NCBI GenBank assembly: GCA_039196965.1
Contig: JBCCUK010000003.1
Location: forward strand, 103,781-167,780
Direction: 5' to 3'
Length of the DNA stretch: 64,000 nucleotides
Source of the DNA: CALLCD01 sp039196965
Lineage (GTDB): Bacteria > Pseudomonadota > Alphaproteobacteria > Caulobacterales > Hyphomonadaceae
The position numbers and the translations under genes were made by a program. Position 1 is the stretch's first letter, and each line of letters starts with the position of its first letter. This document shows positions 46,029-54,992 of the stretch, piece after piece. The notes under the pieces are model-generated. The model was not told the origin of the DNA and did not search any database. It saw nothing but the letters and a program-made list of their open reading frames with translations.

Positions 46029-48515
46029 ATGCAATTTAGCAAATTTTCCACTCGTGCGGCTTGCAGCGTGTTTGTGGGTCTTGTCGCATCCGGGTCGATC
46101 TTGTCTGCCACTGCGGAAGATGTACCGATCATACTTCCCGGTGCGCCAGGGGAAGATGCTAAGCCGCTCACCGCTGAGGAGGCTATTTCAATCGCTGACT
46201 CCAGTTTTTCACCGGACGATGTTCGCTTTATGCGTCACATGATTCCGCATCACAGCCAGGCTGTTGTCTTGGCGGATCTGGTCGAAGGACGAACGGCGAC
46301 CGAAGACATTGTGACACTCGCCGGCAAGATAAAGGCAACCCAGGCTGACGAAATCACCTTCATGAAGGACTGGCTGAGTGACCGCGGTCAGGATGTTCCT
46401 ACCGCAGGTGAAGGACATGGGCACCACTCCGGTCACGGCGATAGGGGCATGTTGCCAGAGGAAATGATGGCCGCCATGGGTATGGCAACGACGGCGCAAC
46501 TCACAGAACTTGAAGCGTCCGAAGGAGTCGATTTTGATCGCCTGTTCCTGACACTGATGATACGGCATCATGAAGGTGCCGTGGATATGGTGACGGAACT
46601 CATCGAGAAACCAGGTTCAGCCTATGATCCGGCACTGTTTAGTTTCACCACAGACATAACCAACGATCAGACCCGCGAAATCAACCAGATGAGCACCCTG
46701 CTTGCCCGCCTGTCATCCGATCCAAGGTCATCCCTTACCGCAGGATATGAGAATGCTGGCGAGGCAATACTAAATCTCGAAAAGATCGCCACTCTCCCCC
46801 GCCCCGCTGGTTTCTTCGACCCCAACAACCCAGCCGGACTGCAGCCAGCGAAAATCGCTGAAGTAGATAGTGACGAGGACGGGACCAACTCTGCAGACGA
46901 TACTGGCGATCAAAGCCTGGAAGGAACAGAGTGGAGTGAGCGTGCCGCGTTTTTGAGCTTTTCAAATACGGATATGGCCTTCTTCGAGAACAAGATGATC
47001 GCCGGGAACTATCACGGCTTCAATATCTACGATCTCGACGAAGATGGCGGGCCGACCCTTGTCAGTTCGGTCGTCTGCCCCGGTGGTCAGGGCGATGTTT
47101 CAATCGTCGGCGATCTTCTTATCATGTCCGTCGAGCAATTGCGCGGACGTGTAGACTGTGGACTCCAGGGCATTGATGAAGACATTAGCGATGAGCGTTT
47201 CAGAGGTCTGCGGATATTTGATATTTCAGACCTGACACGGCCGGTTCAGGTCGGTCAGGTGCAGACGTGCCGCGGATCCCACACCCATTCCGTTATCTCC
47301 GGTAATGACGAGAGGATTGTAGTGTACAACTCCGGCACAGGACTGGTACGGGACGAAAAGGAACTGGAAGGCTGTTTCGGTGAACTTCCAGGGGACGACC
47401 GAACCGCTCTATTCCGTGTTGATGTCATCGAAATCCCTGTGGCTGAGCCATCCAAGGCAAGGATTGTCGACAGTCCCGCAGTCTTTGCTGACGCCGAAAG
47501 TGGCCGGCTCGCTGGGCTATGGCCGGGCGGTGACCATGGTGACGATACCCAGGAAACAAACTCGACGAACCATTGTCATGACATCACTGTGTTTCCCGAG
47601 CTGAACCTCGCTGCGGGCGCTTGTTCCGGAAACGGCATTATCTTAGATGTGACCGACCCCCTCGCGCCAAAGCGGATTGATGATGTCACAGATCCCGGCT
47701 TTGCTTACTGGCACTCTGCGACCTTCAATAATGACGGTACGAAGGTTCTGTTTACTGACGAATGGGGCGGCGGCGCGCGCCCAAGATGCCGTGCACAAGA
47801 CCCAAAAACCTGGGGTGCGAATGCCATTTACGACATTGAGGACGGCAAACTCACCTTCAAAGGCTATTACAAGATACCAGCTCCGCAGCTGGAGGAAGAA
47901 AACTGCGTTGCGCACAATGGATCGATTATTCCCGTGCCAGGGCGGGATATCTTCGCTCAGGCCTGGTATCAGGGCGGCATGTCGATCTCAGATTTTACCG
48001 ACTCAGAGAACCCTGTTGAAATCGCGTACTTTGATCGCGGCCCGGTAGACGAGGCGCAGCTCATCCTTGCCGGTTATTGGTCAACATACTGGTACAATGG
48101 AAAAATATACGGAACAGAGATTGCCCGCGGCCTCGACGTATTCTCCTTAACACCAAGCGAGTACCTCTCGGAAAACGAGATCGCTGCCGCGGCGCTTGCC
48201 AATCAAGGACAGCTATTTAATCCTCAACAGCAATTCCAGGTTACATGGCCCGCAGAGCCGGTTGTTGCCCTGGCATATGTTGATCAGCTTGAGCGGAGCG
48301 AGGGACTTCCAGCAGAGCAATTGACCAGCATAAGAGAGACGCTGGAGAAGGCCGATAATCGGCTGAACCGGCCGTTTCGACGAACGAGCAAATCTCTGTC
48401 CGAAGAGCTAGAGCAGCATTCCGTAGCCCTGCAGGGAAGCGAAATTGGGGATGTACGCAAAGTAGAAATGCTCTCAGGCATTCTTCTGGAGATCGCCGGC
48501 CGAATATCGTCCTGA
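46029..48515 (+). CDS. Secreted DUF305 domain / LVIVD beta-propeller protein
   Basis: 828 residues with an N-terminal signal peptide (CSVFVGLVASGSILSATA). The first part (about 60-250) is a DUF305 four-helix domain with its two signatures FMRHMIPHHSQAVVLA and LMIRHHEGAVDM and a His-rich loop GHGHHSGHGD, suggesting metal (possibly copper) binding. An acidic linker leads to a propeller of LVIVD-type repeats (about 290-760: RGLRIFDISDLTRPV, IILDVTDPLAPKRID, MSISDFTDSENPVEIA). ATG 46029 is preceded by AAGGAG. DUF305 is usually a small stand-alone protein, so this fusion is notable. Periplasmic or extracellular; function unknown. Confidence 0.85.
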   Translation: MQFSKFSTRAACSVFVGLVASGSILSATAEDVPIILPGAPGEDAKPLTAEEAISIADSSFSPDDVRFMRHMIPHHSQAVVLADLVEGRTATEDIVTLAGKIKATQADEITFMKDWLSDRGQDVPTAGEGHGHHSGHGDRGMLPEEMMAAMGMATTAQLTELEASEGVDFDRLFLTLMIRHHEGAVDMVTELIEKPGSAYDPALFSFTTDITNDQTREINQMSTLLARLSSDPRSSLTAGYENAGEAILNLEKIATLPRPAGFFDPNNPAGLQPAKIAEVDSDEDGTNSADDTGDQSLEGTEWSERAAFLSFSNTDMAFFENKMIAGNYHGFNIYDLDEDGGPTLVSSVVCPGGQGDVSIVGDLLIMSVEQLRGRVDCGLQGIDEDISDERFRGLRIFDISDLTRPVQVGQVQTCRGSHTHSVISGNDERIVVYNSGTGLVRDEKELEGCFGELPGDDRTALFRVDVIEIPVAEPSKARIVDSPAVFADAESGRLAGLWPGGDHGDDTQETNSTNHCHDITVFPELNLAAGACSGNGIILDVTDPLAPKRIDDVTDPGFAYWHSATFNNDGTKVLFTDEWGGGARPRCRAQDPKTWGANAIYDIEDGKLTFKGYYKIPAPQLEEENCVAHNGSIIPVPGRDIFAQAWYQGGMSISDFTDSENPVEIAYFDRGPVDEAQLILAGYWSTYWYNGKIYGTEIARGLDVFSLTPSEYLSENEIAAAALANQGQLFNPQQQFQVTWPAEPVVALAYVDQLERSEGLPAEQLTSIRETLEKADNRLNRPFRRTSKSLSEELEQHSVALQGSEIGDVRKVEMLSGILLEIAGRISS

Positions 48516-48823
48516 GAACCGGGGCCGATCAGTGACCCCACTATGAGCTGTGGTTGCAAACCGGACTTTTTGCTAGGCACCGAAATCCGACCATCTGACC
48601 TTCAGCATCTTATGGTGTGGAGTCAAAACGCATTTGGAGCGTGGCCTGAAAGGCCAAATCTTAGGCAATTACCGAGCAATAACGGCGTGCATTAACTTTA
48701 AAATCCAAATGACCGCCTACCTTATTGCGGACCTTAGAAAGAAGGCACCTACTGCATGGCATGAAATTTGGAACACCTGGTCGAGAGTGGCATAAGGCGT
48801 TAGTTTTGAGACAAGTGAGCGAC
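48516..48823. other. Intergenic region upstream of the arylsulfotransferase-like gene
   Basis: 308 bp with no convincing gene. The downstream frame is open back to 48725 but lacks conserved residues there. It probably holds the promoter of the arylsulfotransferase group. No clear terminator follows the DUF305 gene. Confidence 0.4.
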
Positions 48824-50206
48824 ATGCTAAAATCCCTATTTAGTATGCTTCAGGACCTGTTTGGACGCGATCCAGGAGCTCTCGAGGACTCAGAAGACGC
48901 AACAGCTCGCCTCGTTTTTCTCGGTGCCGTTGCTGCAATAGTCTTTATCGCTGGTATGGCGACAGCCCACTACCGGTTTTTTCCCTACACCACTTTTGTA
49001 AGTGCACGGATAGCCCTCGCTGACCTGAGATCGAACTGGGCATCAGATACAGGCATACGTCCCACGCGCTTTCTTCAGCCACTCGCCGGAGAAAAGAGTG
49101 GAACGACAGTTCATAACCCTGACATCTCGGCGGATGGCTATACGCTTATATCTGGCCTCTTCGATGACAATGTAGCAGCGCGCCTCATTGACATGGATGG
49201 TAACACTATTCGGCAATGGGATTATCCATTTGATCTTGTGTCGGCTGAGGCAGCTGCCATTCCACCAGTGCCCGCACCCACGGACCAGTGGAGCTATCAG
49301 ATCACTGGAACAGTCCTTTTAGAGGATGCATCGCTGATCGTGAATGTCGGCTCAATGTATATGAAAATGGATTCCTGTGGGAACCATCTCTGGACGGCAC
49401 CCGTACGGGGTCATCATGCTGTTTTCAAAGATTCTGACGGAACCTTCTGGGGACTTGGGGAACGGCACTACACACCGCCGCCGGAAAGATGGCTCAGCCG
49501 CGTCGACAGCATGCGAGATGATACAGTGCTACATATCTCCGAGAACGGGGAGGTTCTCTCCGAGGTCAGCCTGTGGGATGTGATGCTGCAAAATGATCTC
49601 CATGCGATCATGGGCGCGAATGGTGAAGCCCCTTCCCTCCAGGGCGGTGCCTTCACATCAGACGATCCTATGCATGCCAACGATATCGAAGTGCTGAGCG
49701 AGACGGCAGCTGCTGGAATTCCACTAGCGCGGGCGGGTGACGTAATGGTCAGTGCACGTAACCTAAACCTCGTGATCATTTTCGATCCGGAAACCTTGGA
49801 CGTTCATTGGTGGCAGGTTGGGCCATGGAACCGACAGCACGATCCGGATATTATGTCCGATGGCAGAATTTCCGTGTTCAATAATAACCGTGACAAACAG
49901 GAATTTGGGGGGAGCTCTATCCTTGCCATCCATCCTATCACCCGCGAAATCGAAAAGCTTTATCCGCTCTCGGAAGAAAATGAATTCTACACACAGTGCT
50001 GTGGCATGCATCAACACCTGGAGAACGACAATATTCTCATTACGATCGAACAGGAAGGGCGTTTGCTGGAAACCACGCGAGCCGGAGAAACGGCTTGGGA
50101 GCATGTGGTTAGATATGATCCGGAGCATGTGGTGAAAATCTTCGATGGCGTGCGGTACCCGGCAGAGCACTTTCTTGCCGACGCTTTTGGTGTGTGCGAT
50201 GATTAA
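48824..50206 (+). CDS. Arylsulfotransferase (ASST)-like membrane-anchored protein
   Basis: 460 residues. A single N-terminal membrane segment (about 30-52, LVFLGAVAAIVFIAGMATA) is followed by a beta-propeller with NPDISADGYTLISG, HANDIEVL, HDPDIMSDGRISVFNNN and GMHQHLENDNILIT. These His-containing blade motifs match the arylsulfotransferase family, in which a histidine carries the sulfuryl group from an aryl sulfate donor. The start is uncertain (ATG 48824 preferred; ATG 48761 also in frame). It precedes a YVGPGAG membrane peptide and a PAPS-type sulfotransferase, so sulfur-group transfer is the common theme. Confidence 0.75.
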   Translation: MLKSLFSMLQDLFGRDPGALEDSEDATARLVFLGAVAAIVFIAGMATAHYRFFPYTTFVSARIALADLRSNWASDTGIRPTRFLQPLAGEKSGTTVHNPDISADGYTLISGLFDDNVAARLIDMDGNTIRQWDYPFDLVSAEAAAIPPVPAPTDQWSYQITGTVLLEDASLIVNVGSMYMKMDSCGNHLWTAPVRGHHAVFKDSDGTFWGLGERHYTPPPERWLSRVDSMRDDTVLHISENGEVLSEVSLWDVMLQNDLHAIMGANGEAPSLQGGAFTSDDPMHANDIEVLSETAAAGIPLARAGDVMVSARNLNLVIIFDPETLDVHWWQVGPWNRQHDPDIMSDGRISVFNNNRDKQEFGGSSILAIHPITREIEKLYPLSEENEFYTQCCGMHQHLENDNILITIEQEGRLLETTRAGETAWEHVVRYDPEHVVKIFDGVRYPAEHFLADAFGVCDD

Positions 50207-50345
50207 AAGACTGACGATATTCCGGGCGGCTAGCTCTGGGCGGGTGCTAAGTAACATTGGGCCAAGGAAAGTGTCCGAGGTCAGCACGTGGGAGACTCGT
50301 CAGACTGGAAAGCGTTTCCAGATCAGAAGATTAGAGGGACACTTT

Positions 50346-50648
50346 ATGTTTGGTAGTAGATCGACATACACAGGGAATAAACGCGTTGTGCGCGTTCGAC
50401 CTCTTAAGGTCTTAGCTTTGGCTTTTGGGGGCCTAGCGATTGCGCCAGCGGCGTCAGCTTATGTGGGCCCGGGCGCGGGGCTCACCGCGATAGGTAGCCT
50501 TCTTGCACTCATCGGGACCATTGTGTTGATGATTGTCGGCTTTGTCTGGTACCCGGTGAAGCGTTTACTGCGGCGTCGTAAAGCGACCACGACCGCAGAT
50601 ACGTCAGCAACTGGCGAAACCCAGAGCAATGATACGCCGCCTGAGTAG
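50346..50648 (+). CDS. Small YVGPGAG-motif membrane protein
   Basis: 100 residues. A basic N-terminus, a first hydrophobic segment (VLALAFGGLAIAPAASA, which may be cleaved), then AYVGPGAGLTAIGSLLAL running into a second membrane helix, a basic RLLRRRK stop-transfer and a polar Thr-rich tail. The YVGPGAG family is widespread next to phosphatase- or sulfotransferase-like enzymes but has no known function. AGAGGG precedes ATG 50346. Confidence 0.8.
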   Translation: MFGSRSTYTGNKRVVRVRPLKVLALAFGGLAIAPAASAYVGPGAGLTAIGSLLALIGTIVLMIVGFVWYPVKRLLRRRKATTTADTSATGETQSNDTPPE

Positions 50649-50689
50649 CCGCCTCGCAGTGCGGCATCTCTCCAGAAAGATAGAGCGCC

Positions 50690-51058
50690 ATGGCTTATAT
50701 TTTTCTGACCCTTAGCATTATCGTTTTCATCGGTCTGATCAAGCTTCTGAGAATTGAGCCAATGGTGCGAAGCGCCGCCACGACGGCGCGTGAAGCCGGG
50801 GCCGTGATGGCGTCCAGAACTCTCGATGACGATGCAAAGGAGGCGGCAATTCAGGCTGCCAGCCTGAAAATGCTTGGTTTCCTGGGCAAGATCACATGTG
50901 TCAGCGTCGTTGCTGTTGGCGTGTCGATTGGGGTTGCAGCAAGTGGCGTTTGGGCCGGCTTTCTGGAATTGGATCGGCTCATCTCGGCGTCCGTTGACTG
51001 GCGGTTCCTTGTTGGCGCAACAGTCGTGACCCTTAGTGGGCTCTGGATCACAAGATGA
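50690..51058 (+). CDS. Small membrane protein of unknown function
   Basis: 122 residues with three likely membrane helices: an N-terminal anchor (AYIFLTLSIIVFIGLI), a middle helix (VSVVAVGVSIGVAASGVWAG) and a C-terminal one (FLVGATVVTLSGLWI). Between them lies an amphipathic, Ala-rich stretch. I recognise no family. Its stop overlaps the sulfotransferase start (ATGA), so it probably works with or next to that enzyme. Confidence 0.75.
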   Translation: MAYIFLTLSIIVFIGLIKLLRIEPMVRSAATTAREAGAVMASRTLDDDAKEAAIQAASLKMLGFLGKITCVSVVAVGVSIGVAASGVWAGFLELDRLISASVDWRFLVGATVVTLSGLWITR

Positions 51059-52122
51059 GCACCACCAGCCACTACTCTTGGAGCGATCGCCTTCTCCACA
51101 GGCTCGCATTCAATAGTGCCGGAGCCCAAATCGCCATGGCAGAGATGGAAACGGACCTCTTTACCAAGCGTATTCCGGAGACGATGGGGCCACCGGTATT
51201 CATCACATCCCTGCCACGTGCAGGCACCACGCTGCTGCTCGAAGTGCTCGCCCAATCGACCGAATACGCAACTCACACTTACCGCGACATGCCGTTTGTC
51301 CTCTGCCCGCTTCTCTGGGACCGGCTTTCGGCAGGCTCGCGCAAAGGCGTAGAATTACGCGAGCGGGCCCATGGCGATGGTATGCAAGTCGGTTTCGACA
51401 GTCCCGAAGCCTTCGAGGAGATGTTGTGGCTCGCGTTTTGGAAAGAAAAGTACAAGACAGACAAGATTATTAACTGGGCGGAAACGGACCGGAATCCTGA
51501 TTTTGAAGCGTTTTTTATTGCCCATATGCGCAAGATTGCTGCCCTGCGTGGAACGCATGATGGCCCACGCCGCTATGTGTCGAAGAACAATGCCAATATC
51601 GCCCGTTTGCCACTGCTTCGGAAGATCTTTCCGGACTGCTCAATCGTTGTCCCCTTGCGTCGCCCCTCCGCACAAATTGCTTCACTGATGCGACAGCACG
51701 TGCGCTTCCAGGAGATGCACGCAGAAGACCCATTCAGCCTTACCTATATGACTGGCATTGGTCATTTCGAGTTCGGATCAGCGCTGCGGCCGATCGATTT
51801 TCCAAGCAAAACCAAAAGCGATTTGGTCTGCACACCGGCCGAGGCCAATTTCTGGCTGAGCTATTGGATAGATGCTTACAGTGCGGTGGCGAGCCGTTCC
51901 GATATCCTGATCTTCGATTATGATGCTGCTTGCGAGACATCGGTACCTCACGTGCAGGCCCTTTGTGCGGCGATCGGTGCAACATTCTCCGAAAGGCTGC
52001 AAACTGCCGCTGAGAGATTTCGCCAGATGCCTCAAGCCTCTTTTCCACCCGAGGCCGATCAGGATCTCATTGAACAGGCTGACGCCCTTCACGCGGAGCT
52101 CTGCGAACGCGCTCTGCGCTAA
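51055..52122 (+). CDS. Sulfotransferase family protein
   Basis: 355-residue PAPS-dependent sulfotransferase fold. The 5'-phosphosulfate loop is FITSLPRAGTTLLLEVL (about 48-64) and the 3'-phosphate element is VPLRRPSAQIASLMRQ. No signal peptide; cytosolic. It is coupled to the upstream membrane protein by ATGA. The acceptor is unknown. The end is 28 bp from the convergent recR; a weak hairpin CTCTG/CAGAG lies at 52123-52137. Confidence 0.85.
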   Translation: MSTTSHYSWSDRLLHRLAFNSAGAQIAMAEMETDLFTKRIPETMGPPVFITSLPRAGTTLLLEVLAQSTEYATHTYRDMPFVLCPLLWDRLSAGSRKGVELRERAHGDGMQVGFDSPEAFEEMLWLAFWKEKYKTDKIINWAETDRNPDFEAFFIAHMRKIAALRGTHDGPRRYVSKNNANIARLPLLRKIFPDCSIVVPLRRPSAQIASLMRQHVRFQEMHAEDPFSLTYMTGIGHFEFGSALRPIDFPSKTKSDLVCTPAEANFWLSYWIDAYSAVASRSDILIFDYDAACETSVPHVQALCAAIGATFSERLQTAAERFRQMPQASFPPEADQDLIEQADALHAELCERALR

Positions 52123-52150
52123 CTCTGCAAACCAGAGAGACCCGCCGACC

Positions 52151-52756
52151 TCAAAGCTCGCGTCGGGACCGGAGGGCTGTGGCGAGTGTGCCGTCATCAA
52201 GATGGTCGAGCTCACCGCCTACAGGTACGCCATGTGCGAGCCGAGTGACATGGAGACCTAGTGCTGTCAGCTTATCGGCGAGGTAATGGGCTGTAGTCTG
52301 GCCGTCGACGGTGGCACCCAAGGCAATGATCACTTCGCGAATACCGCCAGCTTCGACCCTGGACATCAATTGTGAGACATTCAGTTCATCGGGGCCGATA
52401 CCGTCGATCGCGCTGAGTACCCCGCCGAGGACGTGATAGCGTCCGCGAAAGGCCCCGGCTCGTTCCAGAGCCCAGAGATCAGGCACATCGGCGACGATGC
52501 ATAAAAGCCCTTCATCGCGGCCTGGGGCACGACAGACGGCACAGGGCTGCATCGTGTCGAAATTCCCGCAGGTCTTGCAGGTTTGAATGGTGTTTGCCGC
52601 CTCTGCCAGAGCTTCGGCGAGAGGTTTCAAAAGCGCATCCTGACGTTTCAGAAGATGCAAGGCAACGCGGCGCGCAGAGCGCGGTCCGAGCCCTGGCAGT
52701 TTGCCGATGAGCTCGATCATCTTCAGAATTTCAGGACCGGCGATGCGTTCTGCCAT
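52151..52756 (-). CDS. recR: Recombination mediator protein RecR
   Basis: 201 residues acting with RecO/RecF to load RecA on gapped DNA. A helix-hairpin-helix (KLPGLGPRSARRVALHLL) is followed by the zinc finger C60-x2-C63...C72-x2-C75, then the Toprim domain (LCIVADVPDLWALE) and Walker-like C-terminus. Third gene of the dnaX-ybaB-recR set, 15 bp after ybaB. Confidence 0.96.
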   Translation of the reverse strand: MAERIAGPEILKMIELIGKLPGLGPRSARRVALHLLKRQDALLKPLAEALAEAANTIQTCKTCGNFDTMQPCAVCRAPGRDEGLLCIVADVPDLWALERAGAFRGRYHVLGGVLSAIDGIGPDELNVSQLMSRVEAGGIREVIIALGATVDGQTTAHYLADKLTALGLHVTRLAHGVPVGGELDHLDDGTLATALRSRREL

Positions 52757-52771
52757 GGAAGGTGCGTCAGC

Positions 52772-53095
52772 TTAGAACGGCATTTTGAAGCCGGGCAACA
52801 TGCCCGAAAGGCCCGCGGTCGCTTCTTTCATGGCGGCCTGCATGGCTTCCTCAAGACTTCGGCGCGCTTCATTGTGTGCAGCCTTAATCAGGTCTTCGAG
52901 GATCTCAGGCTCATCGCGCATCAGGGACGGATCGATCGACAGGCTAGCCATCTCACCTTTGCCGCGCAGGGTGACTTTAACCAGCCCTGCCCCAGAAACA
53001 CCCTCAGCTTCAACCTGCTCAGCTTTTTCCTGAGCCTCGGCCATTTTCGCCTGCATTTCCTGCGCCTGGCGCATGATGTCGGCCATATTCTTCAT
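52772..53095 (-). CDS. ybaB: YbaB/EbfC nucleoid-associated protein
   Basis: 107-residue DNA-binding dimer of the EbfC family. It starts KNMADIMRQAQEMQAKMAEAQ with its long N-terminal helix, then TLRGKGEMASLSIDPSL, and a C-terminal helix. AAGGA precedes ATG 53095, only 3 bp after the dnaX stop. The dnaX-ybaB-recR order is conserved across bacteria. Confidence 0.95.
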   Translation of the reverse strand: MKNMADIMRQAQEMQAKMAEAQEKAEQVEAEGVSGAGLVKVTLRGKGEMASLSIDPSLMRDEPEILEDLIKAAHNEARRSLEEAMQAAMKEATAGLSGMLPGFKMPF

Positions 53096-53098
53096 GAT

Positions 53099-54919
53099 TT
53101 ATCCTTTCGCTGAGCGGCGGTCATCGAGGGGCACGATATTGTCGCCATCAGCCTCTTCATTTGTCGCGGCCTCTACACGAACATCTGTGATTTCTGATCC
53201 CGGAAACAAGGCGAGCGCCTGTTTGACCGAGGGATGTTGGGCGGCCGCGGCGATTTTTTCCGCGCGAACGCGATCATGGCGCTCTTTCAGGGTTTCGGTG
53301 CTCGATCTTTCATCGCTGCGAGTCACCGACCATTCAAGGCCAGTGTCGGCTTCAAGGAAGCTGGCGATACGGGCCAACAGGTTTCCCGGAGCTCCCTCTT
53401 TGACATCGCAGACCAGCGCGCCGGGGCCACAACTTACCGGTCGAACAAACTGGCTGACCTCAGAGGAGAGGATCGCCTCCCGCCGCACGTCCATCAAAGA
53501 AACGATGTCATCAAAACTGGTTGGGCCATTGCCTGAGGCTTGCAGGAGTGAACCGGTGGTGTCGGAGTTTGCCGGGTTTGGAGATGACGAAGGTGCCTGC
53601 CCTGCTCCGCCGCCAGCTGCGATCATCCTGGCCGCCTCTTCCGGCGATGGCAAAGAGGCCGCCGAGACAAGCCGAAGAACGACCATTCGCGCGGCTGTAG
53701 CGATATCCGGAGCATTCTGGGCAACGCCATAGCCATTCAGCAAGAGCTGCCAGTAGCGCGCAGCCTGGGCGGGGGTGAGTTTCTGGGCGAGGGCTCTGGT
53801 GCGCTCAATCCAGTCGGACGGGCCGCCCGGATCATAGTCGTCGCCGAGAGCCTTGGCTGTGGAAACGTCAGCGGCGATATCGATCAGGTCTTTTATGATC
53901 ACAAGGGGATCTGCACCGTCGTGAATTTGGCCGGTGACCTCCTCCACTGTCGACTTTGCATCTCCGGAAATCGCCTTGTCGAAAAGATCGAGCAGTCGCG
54001 CCCTGTCAGCGAGGCCCAGCATGTCCCGGACATCGATTGCCGAAACTTCCTCGCCCTCGGTCGTCTGCACCAGAGCCTGATCCAGAATGGAGAGGCCATC
54101 TCTGACGGAGCCCTCTGCCGCGCGGGCGATCAGAGCGAGCCCTTCCTCGGAGACTTTTGCGCCTTCAGCTTCGGCCACGCGCCCGAGATGGGCTGCAAGG
54201 CCAACGGGATCGAGGCGCTTGAGGTCGAAACGCTGGCACCGGGACAGTACGGTGACCGGCACTTTGCGGATCTCTGTGGTCGCAAAGATAAACTTCACAT
54301 GTTCAGGTGGTTCTTCAAGAGTCTTGAGAAGTGCATTGAATGCCGCCGTGGACAGCATGTGGACTTCATCGATGATGTAGACCTTGTAGCGCGCTAACAC
54401 CGGTGAATACCTAACGCCATCAAGCAGTTCACGCATATCGGCGACGCCGGTTCGGGAAGCGGCATCAAGCTCCAGAACGTCAGGATGCCGGCTTTCCATA
54501 ATCGCCTGGCAGTGCTCGCCCGCCGGATCGAGGGATATTGACGGGCTATCGATCTCATCGGTTCTATAATTAAGACTGCGAGCCAGAAGTCGGGCCGTTG
54601 TCGTCTTGCCGACGCCTCGCACACCGGTCATCATGAAGGCATGAGCAATGCGGCCGGTCTCGAAAGCATTTGAGAGCGTGCGAACCATGGCCTCCTGACC
54701 GATCAGATCTGAGAACAGCCGCGGGCGATACTTGCGCGCGAGCACTTCATACCCAGCCTTTTCGGGGCCCATCTCGGCATCACCGAACATAGAGTAAGTC
54801 GCGGTGTCTGGCCCGTCGTCTTCTATATCGCTCATCAGTGTCTTATGCGACAGACTCGGGGGGTCGAGCAATGACCCGTTTTGCTCTGTCGGGGTTACCT
54901 TTGGAGGATTAGCATTCAC
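53099..54919 (-). CDS. dnaX: DNA polymerase III gamma/tau subunit
   Basis: Clamp-loader ATPase (606 aa from GTG 54919; an ATG at 54835 would give 578 aa). Neither start has a clear ribosome site. The AAA+ core has RKYRPRLFSDLIGQ, TGVRGVGKTTTARLLARSL (P-loop), VYIIDEVHMLS and VLSRCQRFD. The zinc module that carries four cysteines in E. coli keeps only one (GEHCQAIME), as I recall for other alphaproteobacteria. The C-terminal domain (about 450-606) binds polymerase. No slippery frameshift site is identified. Confidence 0.95.
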   Translation of the reverse strand: MNANPPKVTPTEQNGSLLDPPSLSHKTLMSDIEDDGPDTATYSMFGDAEMGPEKAGYEVLARKYRPRLFSDLIGQEAMVRTLSNAFETGRIAHAFMMTGVRGVGKTTTARLLARSLNYRTDEIDSPSISLDPAGEHCQAIMESRHPDVLELDAASRTGVADMRELLDGVRYSPVLARYKVYIIDEVHMLSTAAFNALLKTLEEPPEHVKFIFATTEIRKVPVTVLSRCQRFDLKRLDPVGLAAHLGRVAEAEGAKVSEEGLALIARAAEGSVRDGLSILDQALVQTTEGEEVSAIDVRDMLGLADRARLLDLFDKAISGDAKSTVEEVTGQIHDGADPLVIIKDLIDIAADVSTAKALGDDYDPGGPSDWIERTRALAQKLTPAQAARYWQLLLNGYGVAQNAPDIATAARMVVLRLVSAASLPSPEEAARMIAAGGGAGQAPSSSPNPANSDTTGSLLQASGNGPTSFDDIVSLMDVRREAILSSEVSQFVRPVSCGPGALVCDVKEGAPGNLLARIASFLEADTGLEWSVTRSDERSSTETLKERHDRVRAEKIAAAAQHPSVKQALALFPGSEITDVRVEAATNEEADGDNIVPLDDRRSAKG

Positions 54920-54992
54920 CGAGGTTTACAAATCATTGGCAAGGTGTCAGCTGGGGATGGGGTTATCTGGCAATGAAAAGGGCCTCTTTCGT

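Noticed and set aside
53073..53732. 219-codon plus-strand open frame opposite dnaX
   Set aside because: Shadow of the polymerase subunit gene; low-complexity Ser/Arg product.
54200..54700. Programmed frameshift site in dnaX for gamma production
   Set aside because: No A-AAA-AAG-like slippery heptamer followed by a stem was found in this minus-strand gene by eye.
53099..54919. Loss of the zinc cysteines in DnaX as a novelty
   Set aside because: I recall similar Cys-poor modules in other alphaproteobacterial DnaX proteins, so it is probably lineage-typical.
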